Positions 17,206 through 26,456 of a stretch of DNA of 64,000 nt are shown one piece after another. Position 1 is the first letter of the stretch. The number at the start of each line of letters is the position of its first letter. A program made the translations under genes and the position numbers. The notes under the pieces were generated by a model. The model made no database searches, was not told where the DNA came from, and saw only the letters and a program-made list of their open reading frames with translations. This stretch comes from JAJRRH01 sp047638815 (GTDB lineage: Bacteria; Bacteroidota; Bacteroidia; Flavobacteriales_D; JABDKJ01), in NCBI GenBank assembly GCA_047638815.1, contig JBLIMR010000001.1, forward strand, positions 310,001-374,000, given 5' to 3'.

Positions 17206-18075
17206 TTACCCTAAATAAACTTTCAGCTCACGACACCTTGTCGCTCCTCGCAGTTTCATCAATCCTTTTTCTTTTATTTGTCTAACCCGCTCTCTTGTGA
17301 GGCCATACTTTAAACCGATTTCTTCTAGAGTCAAAGTCTCCGACTGTTCTATACCATAGTATAATCTTAAGACTTCTGCCTCTCGAGGTTTAATTGTTGC
17401 TAAAGATCTTTTTATTGTGTCTTTTAAGGAATCCGTTAACATTTGAGAATCTGGACCTTGACCTTCTTCGTTTCGCAGAAGATCGTACATCGTTCCAGAA
17501 GATTCTTCTCCTTCGCTCAATGGAGCATCCATCGAAACATGGCGACCAGAATTCTTCATAGACATATTGATGTCGGCTACTGAAACATCAAGAGCTAATG
17601 CTAATTCTTCGGCTGTCGGAGGTCTCTCGTATTCCTGTTCGAGCTTAGCAAATGCCTTGTTGAGTTTATTGATACTGCCAATCTTATTGAGTGGTAATCG
17701 AACAATACGAGATTGTTCAGCCAATGCCTGAAGTATGGATTGTCTAATCCACCAAACAGCATAGGAGATAAATTTAAAACCCTTTGTTTCATCAAACCTT
17801 TGAGCAGCCTTGATAAGACCAAGATTTCCCTCATTAATAAGATCGGGTAATGTTAATCCTTGATTTTGATATTGTTTTGATACCGAAACTACGAAACGTA
17901 GATTCGCTGTTGTTAAAGTCTCAAGTGCTTTATGATCACCTGCTTTGATCTTCTGCGCCAGCTCTATTTCTTCTGCCGCATTTATTAGATCTACTTTTCC
18001 GATTTCTTTTAGGTACCTTTCTAGTGATTCACTATTTCTATTGGTAACCTGTTTAGTTATTTTCAACTGCCTCAT
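17206..18075 (-). CDS. rpoD: Primary RNA polymerase sigma factor (RpoD/SigA)
   Basis: 289 residues, the short primary sigma of Bacteroidota that lacks region 1.1 and the non-conserved region. Region 1.2 starts at about 18 (SLERYLKEIGKV); regions 2.1-2.4 run from about 50 to 125 (LTLPDLINEGNLGLIKAA, GFKFISYAVWWIRQSI); region 3 follows (SINKLNKAFAKLEQE); region 4.2 is TLEEIGLKYGLTRERVRQI near the C-terminus. It directs RNA polymerase to the TTG-N19-TAnnTTTG promoters seen across this window. I see no TAnnTTTG element in its own 5' region, but there is an inverted repeat at 18266-18298. Confidence 0.97.
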   Translation of the reverse strand: MRQLKITKQVTNRNSESLERYLKEIGKVDLINAAEEIELAQKIKAGDHKALETLTTANLRFVVSVSKQYQNQGLTLPDLINEGNLGLIKAAQRFDETKGFKFISYAVWWIRQSILQALAEQSRIVRLPLNKIGSINKLNKAFAKLEQEYERPPTAEELALALDVSVADINMSMKNSGRHVSMDAPLSEGEESSGTMYDLLRNEEGQGPDSQMLTDSLKDTIKRSLATIKPREAEVLRLYYGIEQSETLTLEEIGLKYGLTRERVRQIKEKGLMKLRGATRCRELKVYLG

Positions 18076-18265
18076 TTCCTCTTCACGTTTATTATTGTTC
18101 TATATCAAACGCAATTTTAAAGGAAATGGTTTCATGCGTGTCGAGGCTTGACGGGCAATGAGCATCGTAATATATTGATATTCAACTATTAAAGCGCATT
18201 ATTTTTTTTAAAAATGTTAGCGATTTCACTAATAGTCGTCAGATACCAATTGAAATACGGTCAAA

Positions 18266-18298
18266 TATGGACTATCGGGAATATCATAATAGTCCATA
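18266..18298. repeat. 10-bp inverted repeat upstream of rpoD
   Basis: TATGGACTAT (18266-18275) and ATAGTCCATA (18289-18298), perfect arms with a 13-base spacer. It lies outside the pnp terminator and about 190 bases before rpoD. The remaining intergenic bases (18076-18331) hold no other signal I can name. Confidence 0.5.
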
Positions 18299-18331
18299 GA
18301 CAAGAGGTCCTTAAAATATCTTGAACAAAAA

Positions 18332-18364
18332 AAATCCCAACTTACATAAAGCAAATTGGGATTT
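18332..18364 (-). terminator. Terminator of pnp
   Basis: On the minus strand AAATCCCAA (18364-18356), 15-base loop, TTGGGATTT (18340-18332), then TTTTT, directly after the pnp stop at 18383. Confidence 0.75.
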
Positions 18365-18382
18365 AAAATAGTTTTTAAATTA

Positions 18383-20521
18383 TTATTCCGCCACTGGCTT
18401 CTCTAATAATACTTTTCTTGAAAGTTTCAACTTACCTGATCTTTCATCGATATCAAGAACTTTGAATTTCACCAAGTCACCCTCCTTAAGAACTTCCTCA
18501 ACTTTATTCAAACGCTCGTGAGTAATTTCAGAGATATGAAGTAGGCCATCTTTACCAGGCACAACTTCTACGAAAGCACCGTAAGGCATAATTGATTTCA
18601 CTTTACCTTCATATATCTCACCAATATCAACTGTTGCAGGACAAGCAATATCAGTTACCTTCTTGATTGCCGCATTCATCGCATCTTTATCACTAGAGAT
18701 TATATCCACAACACCTTTACCGTTTACTTCTTCAATAACGATAGTAGTACCTGTGACTTCTTGAATCTCCTGAATGATTTTACCACCAGGTCCAATTATT
18801 GCTCCAATCATATCCTTAGCAATCTCCATAGAATGGATTCTAGGTGCGTGATCTTTGTAATCCGTTTTAGGTTCAGAAATGGTTTTCATCATTTCGTCAA
18901 GGATGTGTGATCTTCCAGCTTTGGCTTGCAATAGAGCTTCTTTCAGTAATTCTGAAGAAAGTCCTTTAACCTTTATATCCATTTGACAAGCAGTGATACC
19001 TTTAGTCGTACCCGTAATTTTAAAATCCATATCACCCAAGTGATCTTCATCTCCAAGAATATCAGAAAGAATTGAATACTTTCCAGTTTCTTCATCCATG
19101 ATTAATCCCATAGCGATACCCGAAACTGGTCTTTTTAGTGCAATACCACCATCCATTAATGCTAGAGTACCAGCACAAACAGTAGCCATTGATGATGAAC
19201 CATTAGACTCCAATATCTCAGATACCAATCTGATAGTGTAAGGACAATCTTTATAGGAAGGAAGCATTGGTTTGATTGCTCTCAAAGCCAAGTTTCCATG
19301 ACCAATTTCTCTCCTACTTGTTCCTCTTATAGGTCTAGCCTCACCAGTTGAGAAGGGTGGGAAGTTATAATGAAGCATAAATCTTTGACTCTGTTCGATT
19401 AAAGCCGAATCAACTTTTTGCTCATCTAATTTTGACCCTAAAGTCAAAGTAGTTAACGATTGAGTTTCACCTCTTGTAAAAACAGCTGAACCGTGTGTTC
19501 CTGGTAAATAGTCAATTTCGGACCATATACCACGTACATCAGTAGTTTTTCTACCATCTAATCTGATACCTTCATCAAGCAACAAGTTTCTAATAGCTTT
19601 CTTTTTAACCTTGCTAATATATTGTCCAACCATGAAACCGCTTTCCGACAACATATCTTGATCAAGTCCTTCTTTTAGTTCAGTGCTTATCGCTTTGAAT
19701 TGTGCGCCTCTTTCCTCCTTACCTAGTCCTTGCTTAGCAACATCATAGAATTTCTGATACGTTTTCGATTCAATATCTTTTAAAACAGAATCATCATGTT
19801 TTTCATGACAGTACTCTCTTTTTACAGCAGATTTAGCTACTTCAGACGCAAGCTCTGCTTGTGCCTTACATTGAGATTTAATAGCAACGTGTGCCGCTTC
19901 AATAGCTTCTATCATCTCCTCTTCACTGATTTCTGCCATCTCACCTTCAACCATCAAAATGCTTTTAGCTGAACCAGCTACCATCATGTCAATGTCTGCT
20001 TTTTCAAGTTCAACATATGTAGGGTTAATGACGAATTTATCATCGATTCGTGCAACTCTTACTTCTGAGATAGGTCCATTAAAAGGAATGTCAGAAACTG
20101 CGATTGCAGCAGATGCAGCAAGTCCTGCCAGTGCATCGGGCATATTTTCTTTGTCAGAAGATACCAAGTAAATAATCACTTGTGTTTCTGCGTGATAGTC
20201 CTTAGGGAAAGTTGGTCTCAAAGCTCTATCAACTAATCTCATTGTCAGAATTTCATTTTCTGATGGACGACCTTCTCTTTTGAAAAATCCACCTGGGAAT
20301 TTTCCTGTAGCATAAAACGATTCTTTGTAGACCACAGTTAGTGGCAAAAAGTCCATGTCGTCTCTTACATCTTTATTTGAAACTACTGTTCCAAGTAGGG
20401 TAGTGCCACCCATTTTCACGATTACTGATCCATCGGCTTGTTTCGCTAATGCTCCAGTCTCGATTGTAACGGCCTTTCCGTCACCAAGATCTATTGTCTT
20501 TTTTATTACGTTCGGTTTCAT
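18383..20521 (-). CDS. pnp: Polyribonucleotide nucleotidyltransferase (PNPase)
   Basis: About 712 residues: two RNase PH domains (about 1-210 and 310-540), KH domain (IGAIIGPGGKIIQEI, about 560-620) and S1 domain (GEIYEGKVKSIMPYGAFVEV, about 620-690). PNPase degrades RNA 3' to 5' with phosphate and is part of mRNA turnover. I prefer the ATG at 20521 (MKPNVIKKTIDLGDG), where homologous proteins begin; an ATG at 20554 would add 11 residues. It lies behind rpsO, the classic rpsO-pnp order, with a terminator hairpin between them that would let only part of the transcripts through. Confidence 0.96.
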   Translation of the reverse strand: MKPNVIKKTIDLGDGKAVTIETGALAKQADGSVIVKMGGTTLLGTVVSNKDVRDDMDFLPLTVVYKESFYATGKFPGGFFKREGRPSENEILTMRLVDRALRPTFPKDYHAETQVIIYLVSSDKENMPDALAGLAASAAIAVSDIPFNGPISEVRVARIDDKFVINPTYVELEKADIDMMVAGSAKSILMVEGEMAEISEEEMIEAIEAAHVAIKSQCKAQAELASEVAKSAVKREYCHEKHDDSVLKDIESKTYQKFYDVAKQGLGKEERGAQFKAISTELKEGLDQDMLSESGFMVGQYISKVKKKAIRNLLLDEGIRLDGRKTTDVRGIWSEIDYLPGTHGSAVFTRGETQSLTTLTLGSKLDEQKVDSALIEQSQRFMLHYNFPPFSTGEARPIRGTSRREIGHGNLALRAIKPMLPSYKDCPYTIRLVSEILESNGSSSMATVCAGTLALMDGGIALKRPVSGIAMGLIMDEETGKYSILSDILGDEDHLGDMDFKITGTTKGITACQMDIKVKGLSSELLKEALLQAKAGRSHILDEMMKTISEPKTDYKDHAPRIHSMEIAKDMIGAIIGPGGKIIQEIQEVTGTTIVIEEVNGKGVVDIISSDKDAMNAAIKKVTDIACPATVDIGEIYEGKVKSIMPYGAFVEVVPGKDGLLHISEITHERLNKVEEVLKEGDLVKFKVLDIDERSGKLKLSRKVLLEKPVAE

Positions 20522-20594
20522 ATTATTTATTTCTCTGTTTATCATCTGCCTCAAAACCTTTTTGAGACCTTTTTTGTTTACTTATATATACTAA

Positions 20595-20625
20595 AAAAGG
20601 GGCTATCATTAAGACCACCCCTTTT
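20595..20625 (-). terminator. Terminator between rpsO and pnp
   Basis: On the minus strand AAAAGGGG (20625-20618), 15-base loop, CCCCTTTT (20602-20595) followed by TT. Perfect 8-bp stem. Confidence 0.7.
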
Positions 20626-20665
20626 AAATTCTTTCTATATGTTATTTGACTTACTTATCAAATGA

Positions 20666-20935
20666 CTATCTCCTTAGTTCTAATTCCTTGATTATCACAC
20701 GATATCTAGCAATGTCAACCTTTACAAGGTAATCTAATAAAGATCTTCTTTTACCAACAAGTTTCACAAGAGCCGTTTTAGTTCTTTGATCTTTTTTATT
20801 GGTTTTAAGATGTTCTGTTAGATGCTTAATTCTGTATGTGAAAAGACCAATTTGTCCTTCCGCAGATCCGGTGTCAGCATCTGATTTACCGTGCTTTTTG
20901 AATATTTCTTTCTTACTTTCTGTAGATAAATACAT
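20666..20935 (-). CDS. rpsO: Ribosomal protein uS15
   Basis: 89 residues, normal size. KHGKSDADTGSAEGQIGLFTY (14-34) and LVGKRRSLLDYL (about 58-69) with a basic C-terminus identify S15, which binds 16S rRNA early in assembly of the 30S platform. Transcribed from a strong promoter with a leader of about 39 nt. Confidence 0.97.
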   Translation of the reverse strand: MYLSTESKKEIFKKHGKSDADTGSAEGQIGLFTYRIKHLTEHLKTNKKDQRTKTALVKLVGKRRSLLDYLVKVDIARYRVIIKELELRR

Positions 20936-20978
20936 TTCAATATTGTTTTTAATGATTGGGATGTAAAATTTCGAGGCG

Positions 20979-21008
20979 CAAAGATACGACTTTGACTCTA
21001 TTATACAA
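20979..21008 (-). promoter_or_regulatory. Promoter of rpsO
   Basis: On the minus strand TTG (21008-21006), 19 bases, TATCTTTG (20986-20979). The same -7 element and spacing as the rRNA promoter at 35445-35474. Confidence 0.75.
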
Positions 21009-21021
21009 GGGAATAGAAAAC

Positions 21022-21888
21022 TTATTTCTCTTCTTCAACCTTCTTCTTTTCGAAAAAGCCTAACATCATAGATACATTGGACTTGAGATCTTTACGTTCA
21101 CTAATGAAATCCAGAAATCCATGTTCCAAAACAAATTCAGATCGTTGAAAACCATCTGGTAGATCACGACCTATCGTTTCTTTCACTACTCTTGGACCAG
21201 CAAATGCAATCAAAGCCGCTGGTTCAGCGATGTTTATATCACCAAGCATAGCGTATGACGCAGTCACACCTCCAGTTGTAGGATCTGTCAAAAAAGATAT
21301 ATATGGAAGTCTTGCAGCTGAAAGTTGAGTTAATTTTGCTGAGGTTTTAGCCATTTGCATCAATGAATACCCAGCCTCCATCATTCTAGCTCCTCCCGAT
21401 TTTGAAATAATCATTACCGCTGCCCTATCCTTTATTGCATGATCGATAGCGTCAGCAATCTTTTGACCTACAACAGAACCCATTGAGCCACCAATAAACT
21501 TGAAGTCCATTGCACAGATCATCACTTTGTGACCATCTATCTTGCCAATTGAAGTTCTTATTGCATCCTTAAGCCCTGATTTTAATTGAGTTGCTTTTAA
21601 TCTGTCTTTATATGTCTTTGTATCCTTAAATTTCAGTGGATCCGCTGAAACCATTTTCGCGTTTATTTCTTTGTATTTCCCACCATCAAAGAAAATTTGA
21701 AAATATTCTTCTGAACCAATGCGCTCATGGAATCCACATTTGTCACAAACCCATGCGGCTTTATCATGATCTTCAGTCGTGATTACGTTTTTACATTTCG
21801 GACAATTATACCAGAGACCTTCAGGGGTTTCCTTTTTATCCTTAGTGGATGTTGTTATCCCTTCTTTTATACGTTTAAACCAACTCAT
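21022..21888 (-). CDS. accD: Acetyl-CoA carboxylase carboxyltransferase subunit beta
   Basis: 288 residues. A four-cysteine zinc ribbon (C29, C32, C48, C51) precedes the crotonase-fold carboxyltransferase domain (ISKSGGARMMEAGYSLMQMAKT, about 160-181, written in part; LTDPTTGGVTASYAMLGD, about 203-220; the oxyanion-hole glycine pairs are present). With AccA (33509-34459 here) it transfers the carboxyl group from biotin to acetyl-CoA, making malonyl-CoA. It follows the aldolase gene by 12 bases and is probably transcribed with it. Confidence 0.96.
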   Translation of the reverse strand: MSWFKRIKEGITTSTKDKKETPEGLWYNCPKCKNVITTEDHDKAAWVCDKCGFHERIGSEEYFQIFFDGGKYKEINAKMVSADPLKFKDTKTYKDRLKATQLKSGLKDAIRTSIGKIDGHKVMICAMDFKFIGGSMGSVVGQKIADAIDHAIKDRAAVMIISKSGGARMMEAGYSLMQMAKTSAKLTQLSAARLPYISFLTDPTTGGVTASYAMLGDINIAEPAALIAFAGPRVVKETIGRDLPDGFQRSEFVLEHGFLDFISERKDLKSNVSMMLGFFEKKKVEEEK

Positions 21889-21900
21889 GATGTTTGTTGT

Positions 21901-22959
21901 TTAAGCTAAATCAATTTTATCGTCAAGATACACATCTTGTACGGTATTCAGAATGTCAATTCCTTCGGCCATTGGTTTTTGAAAAGCCTTTCTACCAAGG
22001 ATCAGTCCATGACCACCTCCTCTCTTATTGGCAATAGCCGTTTTGACTGCATCAACCAAATCAGATTTCCCACCTGATGCCCCACCAGAGTTAATTAGTC
22101 CGATTCTTCCCATATAACAGTTCGCAACTTGATATCGAACCAAGTCTGCAGGATGATCTGAACTCAATTCAGTATATACCTTATCATGGGTCTTACCGAA
22201 ATCCACTGCTGTATAACCACCATTATTAGTAGGTAGTTTTTGTTTAATGATGTCCGCCTTAATCGTTACTCCTAAATGATTTGCTTGGGAAGTAAGATCA
22301 GTGGCTGCGTGATAATCAACGCCATCTTTTTTAAATCCAGGATTTCTTAGGTAACACCATAAGATTGTCGCCATACCTAGTTCATGTGCTCTTTCAAAAG
22401 CTTGAGCAACTTCAATGATCTGTCTATTAGAATCCTCCGAACCAAAATATATGGTTGCACCCACGGCCGCTGCTCCCATATTCCATGCATCGTCAACAGA
22501 CCCAAACATTATCTGTTCAAAGGTGTTGGGATATGTCAGCATTTCATTATGATTGATTTTCACAATAAAAGGAATTTTGTGAGCGTATTTTCTAGACATT
22601 AAAGAAAGACCTCCGAATGTGGTAGCTACTGCATTACAACCTCCTTCAATTGCTAATTTAATTATGTTTTCAGGATCAAAGTATACCGGATTCGGAGCAA
22701 ATGAAGCTCCTGCTGAATGCTCAATGCCTTGATCTACAGGAAGAATTGATAGATATCCAGTATTAGCCAATCTTCCATGACCATATAGAGATTGTAGATT
22801 TCTTAGAACTTGTGGGCTCCTATCAGAGTTGCCAAATTGCTCAGAAACAAAATTTTCACCTGGCAGATGAAGCATTGCTTTGTCAATTTTATTTGTCTTG
22901 TAATTGAGCAGGTAATCAGCATCTTTGCCAAGAATGTCTAGTATTTTTTGATGGGCCAT
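21901..22959 (-). CDS. Class I fructose-bisphosphate aldolase (DhnA/FbaB type)
   Basis: 352 residues. SILPVDQGIEHSAGASFAPNP (written here as the start of the barrel, about 68-88), IPFIVKINHNEML (about 133-145, with a candidate Schiff-base-region lysine), ATIYFGSEDSNRQI and NSGGASGG (phosphate binding) match the archaeal-type class I aldolases found in many bacteria. It should cleave fructose 1,6-bisphosphate in glycolysis or form it in gluconeogenesis. First gene of an operon with accD. Confidence 0.9.
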   Translation of the reverse strand: MAHQKILDILGKDADYLLNYKTNKIDKAMLHLPGENFVSEQFGNSDRSPQVLRNLQSLYGHGRLANTGYLSILPVDQGIEHSAGASFAPNPVYFDPENIIKLAIEGGCNAVATTFGGLSLMSRKYAHKIPFIVKINHNEMLTYPNTFEQIMFGSVDDAWNMGAAAVGATIYFGSEDSNRQIIEVAQAFERAHELGMATILWCYLRNPGFKKDGVDYHAATDLTSQANHLGVTIKADIIKQKLPTNNGGYTAVDFGKTHDKVYTELSSDHPADLVRYQVANCYMGRIGLINSGGASGGKSDLVDAVKTAIANKRGGGHGLILGRKAFQKPMAEGIDILNTVQDVYLDDKIDLA

Positions 22960-22988
22960 TCCTATTTTATTTAAAAAATTTTGATGCG

Positions 22989-23020
22989 CAAACTTACAAA
23001 TAAGTCAATTCTACAAGCAA
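22989..23020 (-). promoter_or_regulatory. Promoter of the aldolase-accD operon
   Basis: On the minus strand TTG (23020-23018), 21 bases, TAAGTTTG (22996-22989), 29 bases before the ATG at 22959. Confidence 0.6.
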
Positions 23021-23111
23021 TACTTTTTGTTTAAATTCTTAATAGTTTTTAATAGTTGTCTTAAAAGAACGGAAAGATGGATAGTCATCCATGAAAATTA
23101 TGTGGAACAGG

Positions 23112-25577
23112 CTAGAAAGGATAGCCTATACCCAGATTGAAATTTAGTCTCGCTCGATAGTTACTGAGAATATTATCTGGGTTTGATAATTCATTATTAT
23201 ACTCCTCAATAATTGTATTGTACTCTTCTTTAGTTTGATAAAGCCATCTCTCCCCAATTGGTAGAGAAGGGTCTTTCGCTTGCAGAGCAAGATCAAATCT
23301 AACCAGAAAATAATCAAAGTTTAAACGTGCCCCAAGGCCAACGCCAATGGCAATCTCACCCAAAAATGTGCTCGCATCAAACAGGCCACCAACTCTAATG
23401 GAATCACTATTGTAGAGCCAAATATTACCAGCGTCAATAAATAATGCGCCCTCCAAGTAATTGATAAGGTCAAATCGATATTCAAGGTTTGTTTCAAGAT
23501 GGATATCTCCGATCTTATCAAAATTTGTAACTTCCTCAAAATATGAGCCCGGTCCTAAACTTCGAGCCTTCCATGCTCGATTTCCGTTTGCGCCACCACC
23601 ATAAAAACTTCTCGAAAAAGGCAGAACATCGATATTGTCAAACGGTACCCCAACCCCAATTAGTGTTCTAAAGGCCATTGAACTTTTTTTATTGAAGTTG
23701 TGATAAAGTCTTAGGTCATTTGATATTTTACCATATTGAGCGAAGGGGATATTAAAAATTTCGTAAGATCCTTCATCATTAAGCGTGAGATTTAAACTGT
23801 TAGCAAATGCTCGCAACAGATTGCCACCCCATTCCAAACTACTCTTGTTGTACAGCGATAGTCGTTTTCCCGAGATGCTTCTGGTTTTTAAAATATAACT
23901 CGCATTTGACGCCAAAATAAAATGATCTGAATAGGAATCTGATAAAAATTGATCATTAATTTCCTCAAGTCTAGCAATGAATGCATTTGATTTTTTAAGA
24001 ATTTTAATGACATTTGATTCTAATGGACTAAATGAAAATTTTGTCTTTGGTGTCTCCCAGAGCGTAAAACCTATTCCAGCTAAAACCAATGATCTTGTAT
24101 AATCATCTCGTCTTTGATAATTATATGCCGTTGAAATGATGGTGCTCTGATTCGATGATTTAGATGTTCTAAGAAACCTCAATGGCCATATTAACTTGGG
24201 AATTTTAAGGCTAAGAGTTGGTCCTAATTCAATGGTGTTCAAGTCAAATGGATTCGTGCCAATTTGAGTCGTGTTGTCATCAGTTATGAGATTCTGAGAT
24301 TCTACCCCTCCCTGCAACTGCAGGTTTAATACTTCTGCACTACCAAAAATGCTCTTATGTTTGAAAGCGGCACTCACTTTCATACCTAAATTATCACCAC
24401 TATTTGTAGTTCCGGTTGTTTCAAGTGAAATATTCTTTCTTTTATTGAAGTTGATGTTTATGATTGCATTCAACACTTCTGAATCCAATGGGTCCTCGAT
24501 GAATTGAATATTTACAAGACTAATAACTTCAAACGATAACAATCTACGATATGTAAATTCAACCTTGCTTTTTTGATATTTCTCACCTTTATTGATGAAT
24601 ATGTTTCTGGTTAAGATACTGCTGCTAACTGGAAATAAATTCCCACCTATAATATGATATCCGTTAGCTATTGTTGTATCTTTTTTAATATCATTACGTG
24701 ATGGCACTTGAAAATTGACATATACTTCTCCTATAGAAAAAGAAGTGTGGGTTTTGCCGCTATCAGCTTCCATTGATCCATCATTGGGATTTAGAACGGA
24801 CATTTTCAAATCCACTTTATTAACTTTATTTATAGAGTCTGCCTCAAATTCAATGTATTCTTTAACAAAGAAGTAGTATCCATCATTTCGAAGAATATTT
24901 GTAATTCTGCTTCTTTCTTCATCCAATTTTTCAACATCAAATTGATCCATCGGTTCTATTAATCGTTCTGATTGTCTCGATTTTATGATTTGATCAATGT
25001 TAGGATCTTTAATGTCATACTCAATACTGTCTATGACGTAGGGGCTCTCAACATCTATAGTGTAGGAAATTTTAGCTTTATTTTTTTTTGGCCATTTATC
25101 TCTCTTCTTATATGAAAACTTCACAGAATTTTTGAAGTAACCTTTCTTCATGAGGAACAATGACAATTGATCCGCGCCTTCTTGCCCGAGTATTGTATCT
25201 AAAATAACGGGAGGTTCGCCTACAACTTCCCGCAACCACTCACCACTTGTAAGTCTTGGTTCTAGTGGGTCTTTATTCTTCGCTTTCCTTCTATTGTTTC
25301 TTCTCATCACTCGTGCATCCTTTCGAACACGTGCGACATACATTTTTTCGGGATTTGGGAGATTGTACATGTGTAAATGAAACCTACCCAATAAGAATAT
25401 TTTTCTGTTAGGTCTCTGCTTGACAACGTTCATCAGTTCTTCATTGCTCACAATAAGATTTTCGCTATCAATTTTAACTTTATGAACCAGATATTCACCA
25501 TCTTCTAGCCTTTTTATAGTATTACAGCTACTGATAAGCAACAACAGGGGGATGAATATGATGAGAATTCTTTTCAC
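23112..25577 (-). CDS. tamL: TamL-type outer-membrane lipoprotein (BamA/TamA superfamily)
   Basis: 821 residues. A lipoprotein signal ends at LLLLISSC with Cys18 as lipid attachment site; then POTRA-like repeats (about 20-380) and a C-terminal beta barrel (about 400-821) that ends in the aromatic FNLGIGYPF, as expected for insertion by the BAM machine. Proteins of this build with a lipobox are the TamL partners of TamB in Bacteroidota, which help lipid or protein transport to the outer membrane. It is divergent from the SpoU methyltransferase gene, a common pairing in this phylum. tamB is not in the window. Confidence 0.87.
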   Translation of the reverse strand: MKRILIIFIPLLLLISSCNTIKRLEDGEYLVHKVKIDSENLIVSNEELMNVVKQRPNRKIFLLGRFHLHMYNLPNPEKMYVARVRKDARVMRRNNRRKAKNKDPLEPRLTSGEWLREVVGEPPVILDTILGQEGADQLSLFLMKKGYFKNSVKFSYKKRDKWPKKNKAKISYTIDVESPYVIDSIEYDIKDPNIDQIIKSRQSERLIEPMDQFDVEKLDEERSRITNILRNDGYYFFVKEYIEFEADSINKVNKVDLKMSVLNPNDGSMEADSGKTHTSFSIGEVYVNFQVPSRNDIKKDTTIANGYHIIGGNLFPVSSSILTRNIFINKGEKYQKSKVEFTYRRLLSFEVISLVNIQFIEDPLDSEVLNAIININFNKRKNISLETTGTTNSGDNLGMKVSAAFKHKSIFGSAEVLNLQLQGGVESQNLITDDNTTQIGTNPFDLNTIELGPTLSLKIPKLIWPLRFLRTSKSSNQSTIISTAYNYQRRDDYTRSLVLAGIGFTLWETPKTKFSFSPLESNVIKILKKSNAFIARLEEINDQFLSDSYSDHFILASNASYILKTRSISGKRLSLYNKSSLEWGGNLLRAFANSLNLTLNDEGSYEIFNIPFAQYGKISNDLRLYHNFNKKSSMAFRTLIGVGVPFDNIDVLPFSRSFYGGGANGNRAWKARSLGPGSYFEEVTNFDKIGDIHLETNLEYRFDLINYLEGALFIDAGNIWLYNSDSIRVGGLFDASTFLGEIAIGVGLGARLNFDYFLVRFDLALQAKDPSLPIGERWLYQTKEEYNTIIEEYNNELSNPDNILSNYRARLNFNLGIGYPF

Positions 25578-25635
25578 TTATTGAGCTATCCAAAAATTGT
25601 ACCGTAGAGGTTATCAGGAGAAATTAATTCCCCCT

Positions 25636-25643
25636 CAAAGTTA
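25636..25643 (-). promoter_or_regulatory. -7 promoter element TAACTTTG of tamL
   Basis: Exact TAnnTTTG match on the minus strand, about 58 bases before the tamL ATG; no -33 element at the right distance. Confidence 0.45.
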
Positions 25644-25681
25644 AGTATTTGTATCATTCTTCGAATTAATGAATTATATCC

Positions 25682-25689
25682 CATCTTTG
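25682..25689 (+). promoter_or_regulatory. Candidate -7 element CATCTTTG of the RNA methyltransferase gene
   Basis: One mismatch to TAnnTTTG (C for the first T). It ends exactly four bases (CTGT) before the ATG at 25694, so transcription would begin at the start codon. Confidence 0.4.
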
Positions 25690-25693
25690 CTGT

Positions 25694-26437
25694 ATGATTT
25701 CGAACAATCGTATAAAATATCTTAAGTCTCTTCATCTTAAAAAATTTAGAGATAAATATGGTCAATTTCTCGTGGAGGGAGATAAGATTGTAAAAGAAGC
25801 TATTAAAATTAAAAGTAACGTTCGAGAGGTTTATGCGCTTAACTCATGGATGTCAGATAATCCAAATTTGGCCGATCAAGCGATTGAAGTTGATGAAAAG
25901 GAGTTGAAAAAAATAAGTCAGTTGTCTACTCACAATACTGTAATAGCTTTGATGGATATTGAAGATGGAGCAAATGAATTTAAACTCGAAAAGAATAAAT
26001 GGTATGTCGCTCTAGATAAAGTTCAAGATCCAGGAAATCTGGGGACAATTATTCGAACTTTAGATTGGTTTGGATTGGATACCTTAATATGTTCTCCAGA
26101 AACGGTTGAGACTTTAAATCCAAAAGTTATTCAATCCACCATGGGCAGTATCTTCAGAGTGAATGTAATAAAAAAAGATTTGAACCTAACTTTGGATGAA
26201 GCGAAAGGCTTGTCTATACCTATATATGGGGCAGTACTTTCTGGGTCTAATATATACGAGCATAAACCTGAGAAACCAGGAATATTAATCTTTGGAAATG
26301 AAAGCAAAGGGATATCTCCTAATGTATTGGAGTGTGTAAGTCATGAAATTCTTATCCCTGGAAGTGGAAATGCAGAGTCACTCAATGTTAGTGTGTCAGC
26401 CGGAATAGCAATAGCTTGGGCCATTGCAAATACCTAA
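25694..26437 (+). CDS. TrmH/SpoU family RNA 2'-O-ribose methyltransferase
   Basis: 247 residues: a substrate-binding L30e-like N-terminal domain (LKKFRDKYGQFLVEGDKIVKE, about 14-34, in part) and a SPOUT knot domain with the three SpoU motifs: KVQDPGNLGTIIRT (about 109-122), GNESKGIS (about 204-211) and IPGSGNAESLNVSVSAGI (about 225-242). It should methylate a ribose 2'-OH in rRNA or tRNA; RlmB-like activity on 23S G2251 is possible but not proven. Probably leaderless. Confidence 0.9.
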   Translation: MISNNRIKYLKSLHLKKFRDKYGQFLVEGDKIVKEAIKIKSNVREVYALNSWMSDNPNLADQAIEVDEKELKKISQLSTHNTVIALMDIEDGANEFKLEKNKWYVALDKVQDPGNLGTIIRTLDWFGLDTLICSPETVETLNPKVIQSTMGSIFRVNVIKKDLNLTLDEAKGLSIPIYGAVLSGSNIYEHKPEKPGILIFGNESKGISPNVLECVSHEILIPGSGNAESLNVSVSAGIAIAWAIANT

Positions 26438-26456
26438 CATTCATGTAAAGATGTAA

